A program made the translations under genes and the position numbers. 64,000 bases of DNA from assembly GCF_019399895.1 (NCBI RefSeq), contig NC_091869.1:8494001-8558000 (forward strand), written 5' to 3'. Shown here piece by piece: positions 50,601 through 62,701 of this stretch. The stretch comes from Cardiocondyla obscurior. Its lineage: Eukaryota > Arthropoda > Insecta > Hymenoptera > Formicidae. Each line of letters begins with the position of its first letter. The stretch's first letter is position 1. Under the pieces are notes generated by a model, which saw nothing but the letters and a program-made list of their open reading frames with translations, ran no database searches and was not told the DNA's origin.

Positions 50601-53600
50601 TTTTTATTTCTTTTTTTCTTTTTCTTTCTACTGTCATTTAATTTCTTATTTATTTTGTCATAAGTTTCGTGGGAATAGAGGCTTTAAAATCAGTTGCCTA
50701 TTTTTTGCACGCGAGTAAAAGAAATAATCGAATAAAATCGAATAAAAATTTAAAGTTACAAGCCTGCATGAGAAAAAGCAAACGAAACAAGAAGTGTTGC
50801 GCAACTAATATTCTTTTTTTTTTTTCTCTCTCTCTCTCTCTCTTTGTGAAGATCTTCTGGATATAAGTCGAACTTTCAAGTGACATTTAAAATATATTTG
50901 AAATTAAAAAATTGATAGCCCGTCGTAATTTTTCACATGACAACCGGTTGAGGATCATCTTCGTCATTAAACAAAATTTGTAAATGTAATCTATAGCGTT
51001 TGTTGCTAAGTAATCCGATGTTGACTTTTTTGCGAGTATTTCACCACTGATTAAATATTAATTTTCTTTTTGTTTCCTTTTTAATTATCAAACACGTGCT
51101 TTCCTGTGTCTTAAATTATTTTCTGTGAATAGTACACATTTGATAAGTAAACTTATAAGCCAGCTATCTATTTTAATGTATTGTCACTGTACATATTTGT
51201 CGTAAAATATTAAAACGTTCACACGTCAAAATCACATAGAAAAACAGAAACAGCTTGCTCGTCTGCTAAATTTCACGAAAACAGGCTCTGAGTTTCGATG
51301 ATGCTCTCGATAGTTCTCGAATATCTCGCAGGAGAACAAAGTTATTGATAACCAAAACAAAAAAAAAAGAAACAAAAAAAAAAAAAGAAAAAAACAGTAG
51401 TTGAAATAAAATTGAAACTTACGATGAATTTACGATTTCGAGAAAAGTTTCGGAATAATTCATATTAGACACAACACTAGTATCATCCTTCTCTTTCGTG
51501 AAAACTTCCGTTCTCGCTCGTCGGGTGATTTGTTGCCGAAGTATTGAATAACTAATAGCTTTCGTGCTTTTAATTTGTACCTAAGGTAGTGTGATCTCGT
51601 TTGCACCGCGATGTAACGTGTAATCTGCTAGTGTTCTGAACTTAAAATATGCCGCACACGTCGCAACCTACCTCACAGTTCCAACCATGATGTGACACTG
51701 GTTGAGGAACGCGCGCTTACTGACCACTTAACTAAAGGATAGATATTTAAATGGGAATGTCGCGCACGCGCGGGCACATCGCGTACACGCGCGGGAAATC
51801 ACGTTGCCGGCGTCTGATTTATTGTATATATAACCGTGTTTTTTCGGATCGAAAAGAGATTACATATTCATGACGATACGCTCAGTATAAATAATAATCG
51901 ACGATTTTTTTGGTGCATACACATTAATTTGCGTTAAATAAATTGATTGTACGAAAATGTACGCGAGGGGATTTTGATTTTTTCTTTTCTTTTCTTTTTT
52001 TTTAAATTTTTCTTAGCTGCGAAGTGTCGATCGCACAAAATTATACACGTTCGAATTATTTATTTCGGTATAGTTGCAATTGAAAATATATTAAGCCAGC
52101 TAGAAAATAATAAAAAAGAAAATAGTAGCGAGACAGTATTTATGTTAATTAATAAATAAAAACTAATGTATATTGATACTTTTTGTAAAGATAATGAAGA
52201 AAAATTAATGATTTACGCGCATGGATATATTATGTGAGCATTTAAAACGTGCCCTTAGTACACAATGTCGCGCTTAGTCATCATTTCTTGCAAAATGAAA
52301 CGCAAATGAGAGTCACCGATTGTTCTCTAGCATGTTCGATATTACGAACGTGGCGATTATATTTTCGATTGTTTGTTAATGAAGATGATCGTTAAACTCT
52401 TCCTACCGAAGGAAATAAACGTCACCCGACGAGGTGCACGTGAATCTTTTGTCTTTTTTTTTCCGCTTTGTGAAGATCACTAATTATTTGGAATAGACAA
52501 TTAGCTGTCGTCGGCAATTTTTCAAAATAAATAACGCACGGGTACGATGATAAATTATTTAATTAAAGGAGACGCGACTAGATTATTCTACGCTTAATAT
52601 AATAATTAATGGCGCATTTAAATGTCTTTAATAAATTATTGTGCGAGTTACTTACATAACCATCGCGGGATTTTTCATGATACGGCCACATCGCCCAAAC
52701 TGTTGAACGGGGCTCGGCGCGTTCAGGCTCCTCGTTCTCCTGCGAGATAAAGAGAAAATAAATTGTTAGGTATGAAAAATCGTTAAATTTCACGCCGAAG
52801 CGGGCTCGTCGGCTACATCAACCGGAGATGCCGTAAAAAAGAAAAGAGAAAAAAAAATACGGGTATGTTCAACTCAAGACCCTGACCTTCGAAGCGATAT
52901 TTTCTTCATTCCACTCATTAGTCATTTCTCGCGTGAAAAATAAATGGCAAAATTTGTTTACCTTTCTACCTTATGTCAGGTAGTGACTTTTCTTATTAAT
53001 GTATTTATTTCAAAAGGTATATTAAGTAGGTGTTTTTTTCTATTTTTTTTTTTTTTAATTGAGAATAAATAAATGCGAAAATAATTCGCCGTAAAAAAAT
53101 GCACCCGCCGTTAATATTGAAGAAACTTCTTTAACACCTGAAAAAGTGAGTTTAGTTTCGATCGCGTACGTAAGGTCGAGTGCAAAAACAAAATTCGCAA
53201 TGTCAGTTGCGTACTTCTCGCGTATTAATTGTCGAGTCAAGATCCGAACTGACGTAATTATTGATTACGTACGAGACATAATTATCGTGCATTATGTATC
53301 AATTTTTTTTTTTTTTCACGTTAACAGAGTTAGTGTTTTTTTTTTCTCGTCACACCTTGACTTGCGTCACGTTTGTTTTATAAAATGATCAAACGTTATG
53401 CAGCAATGACGGACATTTGTTACGTAGACGAATACATTTAATTATTAAATAGTCGATTTTATTCTACGTTTTTCTACAATGTAATGAGGCGTGAAATAGT
53501 GACAGCAACAAAATTATTTTCTAATTACACACAAGTACACATTCGCTCGTATTATTAACTTAAATATTTTCTACAAATACTTTCTGGCTTTTCTATCATT

Positions 53601-56600
53601 ACCAGTATTAAAAATTATTTATCGCGGTTGAAATAAATTCTTTTTTTTTTCACGATGAGAAATGATTATTGAGGAAGATCTACCTGAGGATGCGATTTTG
53701 TAGATTACTTTCCACCGACAAGTCGTTCGATCCGTTGTCCTGCGACTCAAGGGCGTCGCAAATGAGGTCGTATTGTACAGAAAATTCATTGTTATGCACG
53801 AGCGACATTTGATCGGTCATATTTTCGTCTGGATGATAAGAGTACGCATAAATAAGTTTTTGTAGCACTATGTGCACGATAGATATTTAAAATATAAAAA
53901 TGAGCAAGTCGATTTTGATTAATAGTTATTGTACAATAAGGGTATAAAATAAATGAATATATAATGATATAAAATAAAATGATGAGACGTTTTTGCGTAA
54001 CGTTGATAAGATACCGGGAATTATCGCGACCGAGTGAATTACGATACTCGCACTCTTTTTTTTTTCAATGAGCCACAACAGGATCACATGTAGCCATCGT
54101 GAAACTCGTGAAGTGTCTTACGTTGTAGTATTTCGTCGTAAAGCGGTGCCAAAATATCATTTATTTTTAGACCGGACAGGAAGAAATCGCGGTTACTAAA
54201 ATTAACATTTAATTTTAATATAAATCGTGACTGCGTTTACCTTACCGCCGAGATCTGTTAAAATTAAACTGAAGTCCGTCTTATACGAGAATAATATGTA
54301 TATTAAGTAATTAATTTTATTTTAGTTTAAAACAATTTATTTGATATTTTTAAATATTTGTATAATTTTTTTTTCTTTCTTTCCCCCGGACTATCGACTT
54401 TTTATTATAAGTATTCTGTAAATCTCTGATTATCAAGTACGCGACTTTGATAAGCTCGATCGTATTAGATTTTTAAGCTCTCTCGACTGCATCAACACTT
54501 TATTAACTTCTTATTGAATAATTAAATCTCAAGAAGTAGTTTCGTTTCGAAGTGATGACTTATAGTAGCCTTCGCTCATCGAAAGGCCTTCGAAATCGCC
54601 TCTCAAGGACGAGCTTTCCTTTCCTTCAAGATGTCAATTGAAACGCGATTCAGCGATGCAGATTTTTATTGCAGCCTTATCATAACCGTACGTTTTAAAA
54701 CCCACGCGCGGCTTTGTGCGCCAGTTAAAATGAGATTAGCGTGTCGTAAAATTGTAACAGAGCGATGGAAATTTCTTTCGGGGTGGGAACATTCGGGTTC
54801 ATCTCGAAGAAACTGCACCTGTAGCGCCGTAGGTATTTTCTCCGAATAATAAATTGCGCAGGATTCAATCGGACGGCATATCACGGACCTTGAACTTCGC
54901 TCGTAACTTTACGGCCGAAACTCGCGTCGCGGTCTTTTTCTTTGATTCAACCGCCCGATATAGACGTTGCGATTGCGTATAAAATAAATCGCTTTCACCG
55001 TCGTCGTTTCACAATATTTCCAGAGCACTGCACATTAACAGAAATATCGATCTCGCGTTCGAAGCGTTATCTCGATGCGCGGTTCTTTTTTTTTTTTTCC
55101 TCGCGCGGCTCCGATCCCGATAATTTGGACGCGTAACAACGACTGACGAGACGAGACCAAGCGAGAAATGATGACGCGACTGGCTGAAAGTGACTCGCAA
55201 TTACGAGATTCTCTATCGCTGTCGGTCGGTAATGACTGTGCCGCAATTCGTGCTGATGCCGCAGGTGGTGTTCTTTCGACGCACGCTGCAAACGACGCCG
55301 GGATTATTCCGACTTAGTGAGATGAAACAGGCCGTTGTTTGCGAAGATATTTCTGTCGGCTGGACCGATCGGCTTCCGAGATCGCGCGCTTGTCCCGTTT
55401 TTAGTCAAGATGCACGCGCGCTGATATAACGGCGCTTTCTTTGAGAACTCGGGATCAGTGTCTGATGGTAGAGAAGGTTTTATTTCTATTTAGAACAATC
55501 GTAATTATTTTTTTTTTTTTTTTTTTTTTTTTTCCGAAGGAGAATTAAAATCAACTTGGGTTAAGTTCGGTCGATTGAGAAATTGTTCTTGCGCCTTAAT
55601 TTTTTTTTTTTGTTTTTTTAAATTAAATTAATCGTTTCAAAAATTATAGTCGTGTTTCCGAACACGAGGCAGCTAAAACCACATCGATCGCGATTATTTA
55701 ATTGGGAACTCGGGTTGCGTTACGATCCGCCGTGAAAATACGGTTCTTGGCAAGAAGCAATCCGTTGAAACAACGCGGGTTATTCGGGGCCCCCGGCCGG
55801 CCGGGAGAAAACGGAGAGAACGGTTCTGTAATCGATTGCATCGCACACGAATTCCTGAAATTCCGATCGACGACGCAACGGGAGGCGCCATGGGCGCGAG
55901 CCGCACGGGCGCCCATCGAGCGAAGAACCCAGATCGATCGGAATGTGCGGCGAAAGGTGAGCGCGTTCTCGCTCTCGAGGAAAGGAGCAACAAGATTCGC
56001 TCCCGGCGGTATTCGTATTCGACCGGGTCCAAAGATACACGTGCGGAATCGTTAGCGATCTCTCGAGGCTCCGGAGATCACTCAGCTCGTTCGACTTAAT
56101 CCGAGAAATAATTGCCGTCTCGTAATTAGACTCGTAGATCGAAAAAGGAAGGAAAGAGAAAGAGAGATATGACGAGTGCCTTGAATAAAATATTAGGGAG
56201 AAATAACTTTTTGTCCGTGACAATACCTCAACTCCACTTCGTCCATGCCGACTTGATCGTAGATGGTGCGCAGGCAAGTCCCACGAGATAAGAGCAAATA
56301 TGAGATCGCGATAATCGGAGCGACGCGAGCCGACGGCGGCGATTAAGGCACACTTTGGCACTGAGGCACCACGAGGAGGACTCGGGTGTTGGCAGTGCTT
56401 CGCAGACCGTGAACACGCCGACGTCGTGACACCTAACCGACATACGCAAGCGCAACCAGAGAACGCCAATCAATTCCGAACACGCAGTCCGTTTGTTTGC
56501 TCCAGCTTAAGTCGCACTCGTAATTCTTTTATGGGACTTTATCGGTTTCTCGTATGAGCTCGGTGAATTCAATCGGAAGTTACACTTAAATTTTCGCGAC

Positions 56601-59600
56601 AAATGTAAAAAAAAAAAAATCTTATTTAATGGTTTAAACAATCTTTTAAAAACTGAACTCAAATTTGAGATAATTGAATTAAATACAGTAGTAATTTATT
56701 AAATTAGACGTTTGAAGAATTTTACTCGCACCGAAAATAATGACATAAGAGAGCGACAATGACTTAGAGAAATTCTCGCTGGACACGCGAGATGGATCGG
56801 AGTTAGGCGATTCCATCGTAATTATGTCGTAAATAAGATAACGTAGTTTTGTGATAGTGAACTCGAACTAGGTTTTGCAATTTTCTGACGTCTTCCCCAA
56901 GTTCTTGATCATTTCCCTGAGAAGATCGGGAGTTGTATTTTTACTCACGGCCAAGTGCCGGATCGTCTCCGTCTGCGGGTCTCCGGCTCTCGATTTTCCA
57001 GCAGGTTCGCCCCCGTGTTATCGTTCTCATCCGCGACGGCACCCTTGCACTCGGCCAGGCATCTCCAATTGAGCAACTCGCTCACGCTTCGCCGGCGCGG
57101 CTTTTCCTTCACCATTTCCATCGTCCGAGAAACATCTCCTTGAATCTCGTCGCGCGACGTCCCACTTCCCGCGCACCGTCACTCGACTTCCGACGCGGTC
57201 GCGCGCTTTGGGCGCCTTCGCATAATTAATTTCCCTCGCGTGACAAACGTTTCTCGTGTCGGCGTCGATAACCTCTTTTTTTTTTTTTTTTTTCAATATT
57301 CGAGCGTGGCGATTAGCGATCGAGCAGCTTCAAACAGCGGCCGCCGTCGTCTCGCATCCCCGCGCCGCGCGTCACTTTCGAATGCACGGTAAATTATGCG
57401 CTTTCCTTTTTTCGCAATGACAATCGTTTTCGGCATTTAAGAACCGCCTTTCTCGACGAGCGCGATTTGTACGTTCGCGCAGGAAGAAAGTGGCCCGATC
57501 AATCGATCGCGGCGTAATTTGCGGGCAACTCGGCGGTGTCTTTACCTCGTTTCTTGTATAATTAAATAACGTATTCAAGGACAGAGTTTCTTGCAATTCC
57601 CCTTGTACTTTGTCTGCGGGCTTTAGTCACGATTGCTTAGATTTATTGAAACCAGTGGTGCACAAGAGCGCCTTGAGCCATTAGTCCCATCAAATCCGCA
57701 TATTGAGAACTTTCGAAAAGAATGTCTCGCGGGCTTCGTTCTTATTTCGTATTAACGCATGTTTGCGACCTACTTCCTTGCACAACCATGGAATTTCACT
57801 TGCCAATGGACGAGCCGGCCGATAATGAGTCTCGCTGCCCGCGAACGTCACGTTTGATGGTTTTCCTTTTTTTTTCTTTTTATCTTATCTGGTTAGTACC
57901 GACCGCACGAGCGACGCGAGACTTTTAGTTCATTCTACAAAATTTATCCGCAATTATTTCGCAGACTTATTTTTATATTTTTAATTTTTACAAAACGATC
58001 AACGGCACTACATTAAAATATTATTTCGCGAAAATTACTTCTTGCCACTATCGCGATTTTAATTCCGCACTGAACACGATTGCGTAAAATTGGAGATCAC
58101 TCTCTTTCTCTTTCCTCGACGGCTGGTGGCTCGAAGAGGAAGATGCAGCGAAGAGTAAAGTGGTCTAATATTATTTGTTAATTAGAACGACGAAACGAGG
58201 TCCGCTTGCACATGTGACGCGCAACAACTACGATCGACGACCGCCGAAGGTTCACTGAGAAATGATTTTACCGGCCGCAGTCGGCCGAGAGACAGTTGAG
58301 GCTTTCTAACCCGCGTCTCTTTCCCCACCATCACGTGCCCTCGTTATCGTCGCTCTCGTGATATTGAAAAATTCACGAAGGGGTTGGGAGTTCAAGCGAT
58401 TTGCCGTATATTCAGGTTTCGACGCACAATCGGCTCGAACACGGGAAAACGATATTCCATCGCACTCGCGGAATAACAAAAATATTATTTCTTAACTCTC
58501 GCGTTTAAAAAAAAGAAAAAAAATATATTTTTATCGCTCCGAACTTTAAACGTCCGTTGAATTCTTCGCAGTTTCCATACAATTTGTAATTTTTATAATA
58601 GTGAACAGGTTTTTGTTTCCATGAATATGAATTAATATTTGCCGTGAATTTTGAGGTCTTAAAAATAATCCTCGCGAAATAGGGACTTTTTTCCTGAAAC
58701 TATCATATAATAAACCCCTCCCACGTTGTTTTTTTAGTTCTCGTCGTAGCTACGCCGAACACCTTAATTTGTTTCGCAGTCAATTTTATTTCCGGTGAAC
58801 GAGACCGATAATAGTGAGAGAAAACCCAATGGGTGTTTATGTGGGAGACGCCGAATCGCTAAAAGTGTTTTTGCTAAATCGACGTGACTCATTTTTATTC
58901 AGCTTCTTTTTTTTTGCATACATTTATACGTCTAGGCTTGTTCCAACCGTGCAATTTTGTTCTTATCTGGCGCGTGTTCGACTATGCGTCGTCTTTTCAA
59001 GCATTACAATATTGAATAATGCATGATACGTTATAAATGCTTGTAACTGAGCCAAATTTTTGTATCGCATGACAAAACATTTTTTTTTTCTCATTCATAC
59101 TCGTTTTGGCAATTCCAAAGAAACTTGAACTAGATTATATAAAAAATAAAAATTGAATGGCACTGAAAATGTCTCTGCCATTGAAGTTTATAAAAAAATA
59201 AAAATTTTCTTTCTCCAATAATTAATTCATAATTATGTCAAAATAAATATTTTCTTTCCGATTATTAATTTATAACGTATCATGTGCGATGGTGGTGTAA
59301 TGGTAAGCATAGTTGCCTTCCAAGCAGTTGATCCGGGTTCGATTCCCGGCCATCGCATAAAAATTTTTGCGTAGTTTTTTAATTGCGTTTTTATATTCCA
59401 ATTGAAGTACTTTCAATCTGTATTGAGCAACGAATTCGAAGCCAGCTGGTTCTATCGCGCTGCAACGTCAGCATTGCTCTTCGAGGTTCGTTTGTAAAAC
59501 ATAAAGCTTATTTTTTTGGCAGGCTTATTTTTTCTTTTATTTTCTTTTCTTTCAATTTTAATTTCACAGTCACGTTAATATCATAAAATAAATCAAACGT

Positions 59601-62600
59601 GATCGCGACGTGAAATATGATTTAAGTCGTAGAGGATGGTATCTAACGTGTCGGCAATATATTCTCTAAAGAACACCCGACAATTCGAAGAGCACTGCTG
59701 GTGTAGTGGCATCATGCAAGATTCCCATTCTTGCGACCCGGGTTCGATTCCCGGGCAGTGCAAATTTTTTTGCAACTATCTACAAAGAATAGAATTTAAA
59801 AAAGAGAAAAGAAAAATTAATATAGAAAAAAATTTCTTCTTCGCGATACATTTTTATTCCGTCAATTTGCGGTGATTTATTCACCTAATTAAGTGAGCAG
59901 CCACAATGTTAACCAATTTGTTTCTATTTACATTTATTCATTGATTACATTAATTCATTAAATTTTACGAGACATCAAAGAAATTTATTATACTTAATAA
60001 ATTCTGAATCCATGCGAGGAAAAGAAAAAAGAAAAAAAAAAAAAAAGCAGAAATATGATAAATATATTATAATTTCGTTTTTTTAAGATTCTATAATTTT
60101 AATAAATTCAGCGAATTGTAAATGCGTGTTTGTTGTAAACGCGATTTCTGCAAACGGATGGAAAAAGTCAGTAAGAAACGTGCAAATGTAATGATAGAAT
60201 GTGCGCGGGGTGTACCTGCCTGTGTAATTTGCAATGAGCACGTTTACGATACCTGGCGGTAGAATAGACAAGAGAGTTTCTCGTGCGCATCACCACTTCT
60301 AGGATGCTTCTGCTACGTAGCATTGCTATATAATTGGCATCGGTATACTGAGGACGGGTTTCAAACGATTCCATTCTTCGAACAAACGCGGTGCATCGCG
60401 AAGGAAAAAAAAGGAAAAAAAAAAAATTGTTTCTCGCGATAAGGGGGAGCCTCCGTGATAACCTAGTCTCCACCGAAGAGAACAAACCGATCGCGTGCCA
60501 ATGCATGCGCGGAGTGTGACGCGATTGGCCCGAGATACCGATATTAATCTACGGTATTTATTGAACGAATAGCTTATGCGCACGCAACGATCGCACGTTA
60601 ATTACTTAGCCGAGCTCTCGGGTAAAATAAAAAAAAAATTTCTTTTTTTTTTTTTTCTTGTAATCCTGGAAAATGAAAGTATAATTAACTGAGCGCGCGT
60701 ATCTGTCAGACGACCATTATCACGGAAATAATTCAACGGTAATGCCGCCGCTTACAAAACGATAAGATATTTTTAATTCTAATTGTGTATCAGCACATAT
60801 ATTATTTATACGATATTGACATGCATTGCGATAGCATTGAGATACTTGTTCGGAAGTTTAAAGTCTTTTTTTTTTTCTTCTTTTTTTTCCTTTAAATAAT
60901 ATACGTACTGTGAACAATCGAGCAAGCAAAAGGAAATGAACATTTGATTAAAAATAAAAGGGCATTGTGCGCCAAGTACAACGTAAAACGATATAGAACA
61001 ATTAATTGTGAGTCAGTGTGCTAGTCATAACGTACAGATAAATTTCCAAAGAAGTTCACGGTGCGTATAGCAGGGAAGGAATAGTATGTACATACAAAGA
61101 CTAGGTGCAGAGTGCATTTTACAAGAATTTGTAGAAACTAAGCTGTTTGAAAGCTTCGTTAAAACAGACGGCGGATAATTTACCGCCACCTTTTCGCAAT
61201 TGCACAGTGCGTAAAAGAATGAAACGGGAACTTTGTGAAATTACTACCTTCAGCCCTCGAGTTATCATCACTCGCTCCTGTACGACGAGGAGTTACAGAT
61301 TATGTAATACACAGGCTAGACAATGTACACGCTAATGCACTGTAATTTTGAAACGAGCACTCCGATGTCGCATCGCGTGTCGCACAATCAAACAGCGTTA
61401 CGGGAAGTGATATCAGGACGACGTTTCTATAGGACGTGACTGTACCAACGAGTAGGGCAACCGACGTTCAACAGAGAGAAAAGAGCTTTCATGCAGGTTG
61501 TGGTAGTTGGCGCTAGCTACAAATTTACACTGAACACACTATATAAAGCTGTATTACCTTCGCGGTTCCACCATCTCCGCGTGATCGACCGTTAACTGAG
61601 TCCGCACGTTGCTTCAAGAAAAAAATGCATCGTTAAAATTCAGCGGCCCAGAATTACAATATTTATTATCGTAACATGCTAATTAGCCCGAGATCGAACG
61701 ACAAATTAAATCGGCGAATTCCTATTCGATTGGTTCACAGGCTTTTATCGCTCGCGTTTAATACTGGTAAGCCAATCAGCGTGGAACGGCTTTAAAAGGG
61801 AGCGTATTGTACGGACACGCGTGTGACAAGGTCTATTTGTGGCCCTGACACATATTCTGTGACGTATTTTTTTTTTTTCTCTCTCTTCTTTCTTTTTTTC
61901 GATCGTGCCGAATGCGAAACACAATCGTTTACGGCGTTTACGCAATTGCGAATTAAGCAGTTGACTTTAATAAAGTACGATCGCGCGAAACACTTGAAGC
62001 GTTGCTCCTGCAAGGCCATTTAAATAGGAGAACTATAATACCAGCTGATATTGAAAACGTCGAGTTTCCAGCGTAACCGTCTCGTTAATTTTCCTCGTAA
62101 AACTATACTCGTAGCGTTATTAAATTTATATTAATTAGCAACAATCGACTTGACGCGCGCTGAGCCAGAATAAGACACGCGTCCTTGACTTTTAACGCAA
62201 TCTAGATAGCCGGCGGCTTTATGCTCCGTTCATTTACGAAATTAGCCTACTTCGCGGCGAGCATTTTAATTGACGAATATGGGGACTCCGGTGATTCTCT
62301 AAGCTCCCGTGCGAGCGGGAGCCCGCGTTTGTGGACGACGAACTTTTCGACGCGATGAATCACTCGCATTGGCTATGCGAACAGTGCGACAATTCATACG
62401 TCTTCGTCGTGGCGTCGCCACAGGATTTCGTTGAATTTTTTTTCAAGTCGACGAGCAATCTTAAAAAAAAAAAAAAAAAACAATGCGCATTCCTCGGCGA
62501 CAGTTTCGCCCAAAAACTGAACCGGATACGTTGCGAGTCGTGACGAAAGTTCAAACCGACAAGTGAGAGCCGTGAGCGGCCGCCTTACCTGAAGATCTGC

Positions 62601-62701
62601 TGCTTGTCGTTCATCTTTGACACGACCGTTTTCTTGGACGTGCTCCCGCCGAGCTCCACGTCGGCCATCGCCTTCGCCAGCTGTAGATCCCTCTCGTCCA
62701 T
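44634..62701 (-). CDS. NAD kinase (ATP-NAD kinase), complete, multi-isoform
   Basis: Phosphorylates NAD+ to NADP+, the source of NADPH, in the cytosol. Long isoform exons: 62701-62589, 52739-52656, 50218-50089, 46706-46581, 46403-46232, 46154-45802, then one of two 83-nt exons (45549-45467 or 45412-45330), then 44826-44634; 417 residues in either case (human NADK 446). The start at 62701 reads MDERDLQLAKAMADVEL. Common core: RRTRSLNAPSPVQQFG, then QDPASQRLTW, VLVIKKVRD, the kinase motif CLGGDGTLLYAS (Gly161-Asp163), HLGSLGFLTPF, LNEVVVDRG (Asn243-Glu244), STPTGSTAY (279-286), FRPIVVPAGVELK, the exchangeable VSFDGRN segment (327-353), and TTSVYPVPSI with DWFDSLAECLHWNVRKRQ. All catalytic motifs are intact. 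Introns hold tandem repeats and two tRNA genes. Two further first coding exons are proposed at 53684-53820 and 56227-56246. Confidence 0.94.
45330..45412 (-). CDS. NAD kinase alternative exon A (distal, 83 nt)
   Basis: Acceptor TTATTACAG, donor ACAG|GTTCGT. It begins in phase 0 after VELK and ends in AG, which with C of the last exon makes Ser. It encodes I-MANSNARSTAYVSFDGRN then QQELRVGD. It is the homologue of exon B (15 of 27 residues identical by my count). Tyr stands where exon B and human NADK have Trp before VSFDG, and RVGD replaces the human RHGD. Confidence 0.85.
45467..45549 (-). CDS. NAD kinase alternative exon B (proximal, 83 nt)
   Basis: Acceptor TTTTAACCGTAG, donor ACAG|GTAACA. 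It begins in phase 0 after VELK and ends in AG, as exon A does. It encodes ISVSPDSRNTSWVSFDGRN then RQELFHGD, closer to human NADK (SPEARNTAWVSFDGR). Its length is the same as exon A, 83 nt, which is not a multiple of three, so using both or neither would break the frame. Confidence 0.85.
46707..50088 (-). other. NAD kinase intron containing tandem repeats
   Basis: 3.4 kb between the exons at 50218-50089 and 46706-46581. The part from about 46780 to 48950 is CpG-rich and holds the ~423-bp tandem repeat; the rest is AT-rich. The open frames in the repeats are best explained by CpG-rich composition. Confidence 0.65.
47305..48830. repeat. Tandem repeat, about 423 bp, four copies
   Basis: The marker CACCAGGAGGCAAGTG recurs at 47418, 47841, 48263 and 48689, spacings 423, 422 and 426. 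The surrounding unit also recurs: GGTTTTACGGGTCAAGAGCG, CTATTTATCTTGCC, AAATCCGATCGTCAAGTGTC, GCCCAGAGTGACG. Copies 2 and 3 are the closest; copy 4 diverges after the marker. End positions are approximate. The unit is CpG-rich and lies inside a NAD kinase intron. Confidence 0.9.
50219..52655 (-). other. NAD kinase intron, AT-rich
   Basis: 2.4 kb with no supported exon. A CpG-rich piece with TATATATAA near 51828 could be promoter-like, but no first exon could be tied to it. A CT run lies at about 50827-50841 and an A-rich stretch at 51358-51395. Confidence 0.5.
53684..53820 (-). CDS. NAD kinase, proposed alternative first coding exon 2
   Basis: Opens with MTDQMSLVHNNEFSVQYD and ends LQNRIL plus AG at a donor (CTCAG|GTAGAT). 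The AG joined to G of the exon at 52739 makes Arg and continues RTRSLNAP, the same junction used by the long first exon. The frame is open back to another ATG at 53877 (MHIVLQKLIYAY), so the start may be 53877, or an acceptor CATCCAG just upstream of MTDQ may make it an internal exon. Confidence 0.65.
55508..55533. repeat. Poly(T) tract
   Basis: About 26 uninterrupted T in the NAD kinase intron. Confidence 0.9.
56227..56246 (-). CDS. NAD kinase, proposed short alternative first coding exon 3
   Basis: ATG at 56246 gives MDEVEL followed by AG and a GT donor (TTGAG|GTATTG). The phase and the AG match those needed to make Arg with the exon at 52739. It resembles the start of the long first exon only in beginning Met-Asp-Glu. 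The donor is of moderate quality and the frame is only 20 nt, so chance is possible. Confidence 0.4.
59286..59357 (+). tRNA. tRNA-Gly (anticodon TCC)
   Basis: 72 nt cloverleaf. The acceptor stem GCGATGG pairs with CCATCGC, discriminator A. The anticodon loop CTTCCAA gives TCC at 59319-59321. The T arm CCGGGTTCGATTCCCGG is canonical. No intron and no encoded CCA. It lies on the plus strand inside the largest NAD kinase intron. Confidence 0.95.
59692..59762 (+). tRNA. tRNA-Gly (anticodon CCC)
   Basis: 71 nt cloverleaf. The acceptor stem GCACTGC pairs with GCAGTGC, discriminator A. The anticodon stem CAAGA/TCTTG encloses TTCCCAT, giving CCC at 59724-59726. The T arm CCCGGGTTCGATTCCCGGG is canonical. 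A run of T (TTTTTTT) follows within about 10 nt, as expected for RNA polymerase III termination. Confidence 0.95.

Larger units (their letters stand above)
52740..62588 (-). other. Largest NAD kinase intron (long isoform)
   Basis: 9.8 kb between the exon 62701-62589 and the exon 52739-52656. It contains the two proposed alternative first coding exons, two tRNA-Gly genes on the plus strand, a 26-T run at 55508-55533 and AT-rich DNA. No other exon was recognised. Confidence 0.6.

Noticed and set aside
51653..51700. let-7-like complement (AACCTACCTCA)
   Set aside because: Three bases of the let-7 complement are missing and no hairpin partner is present nearby.
52656..52793. Frame reading ENEEPERAEPRSTVWAMWPYHEKSRDGY on the minus strand
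   Set aside because: The same bases read in the next frame give RTRSLNAPSPVQQFG, the conserved NAD kinase N-terminal motif, with correct phases on both sides. The first reading is a shadow.
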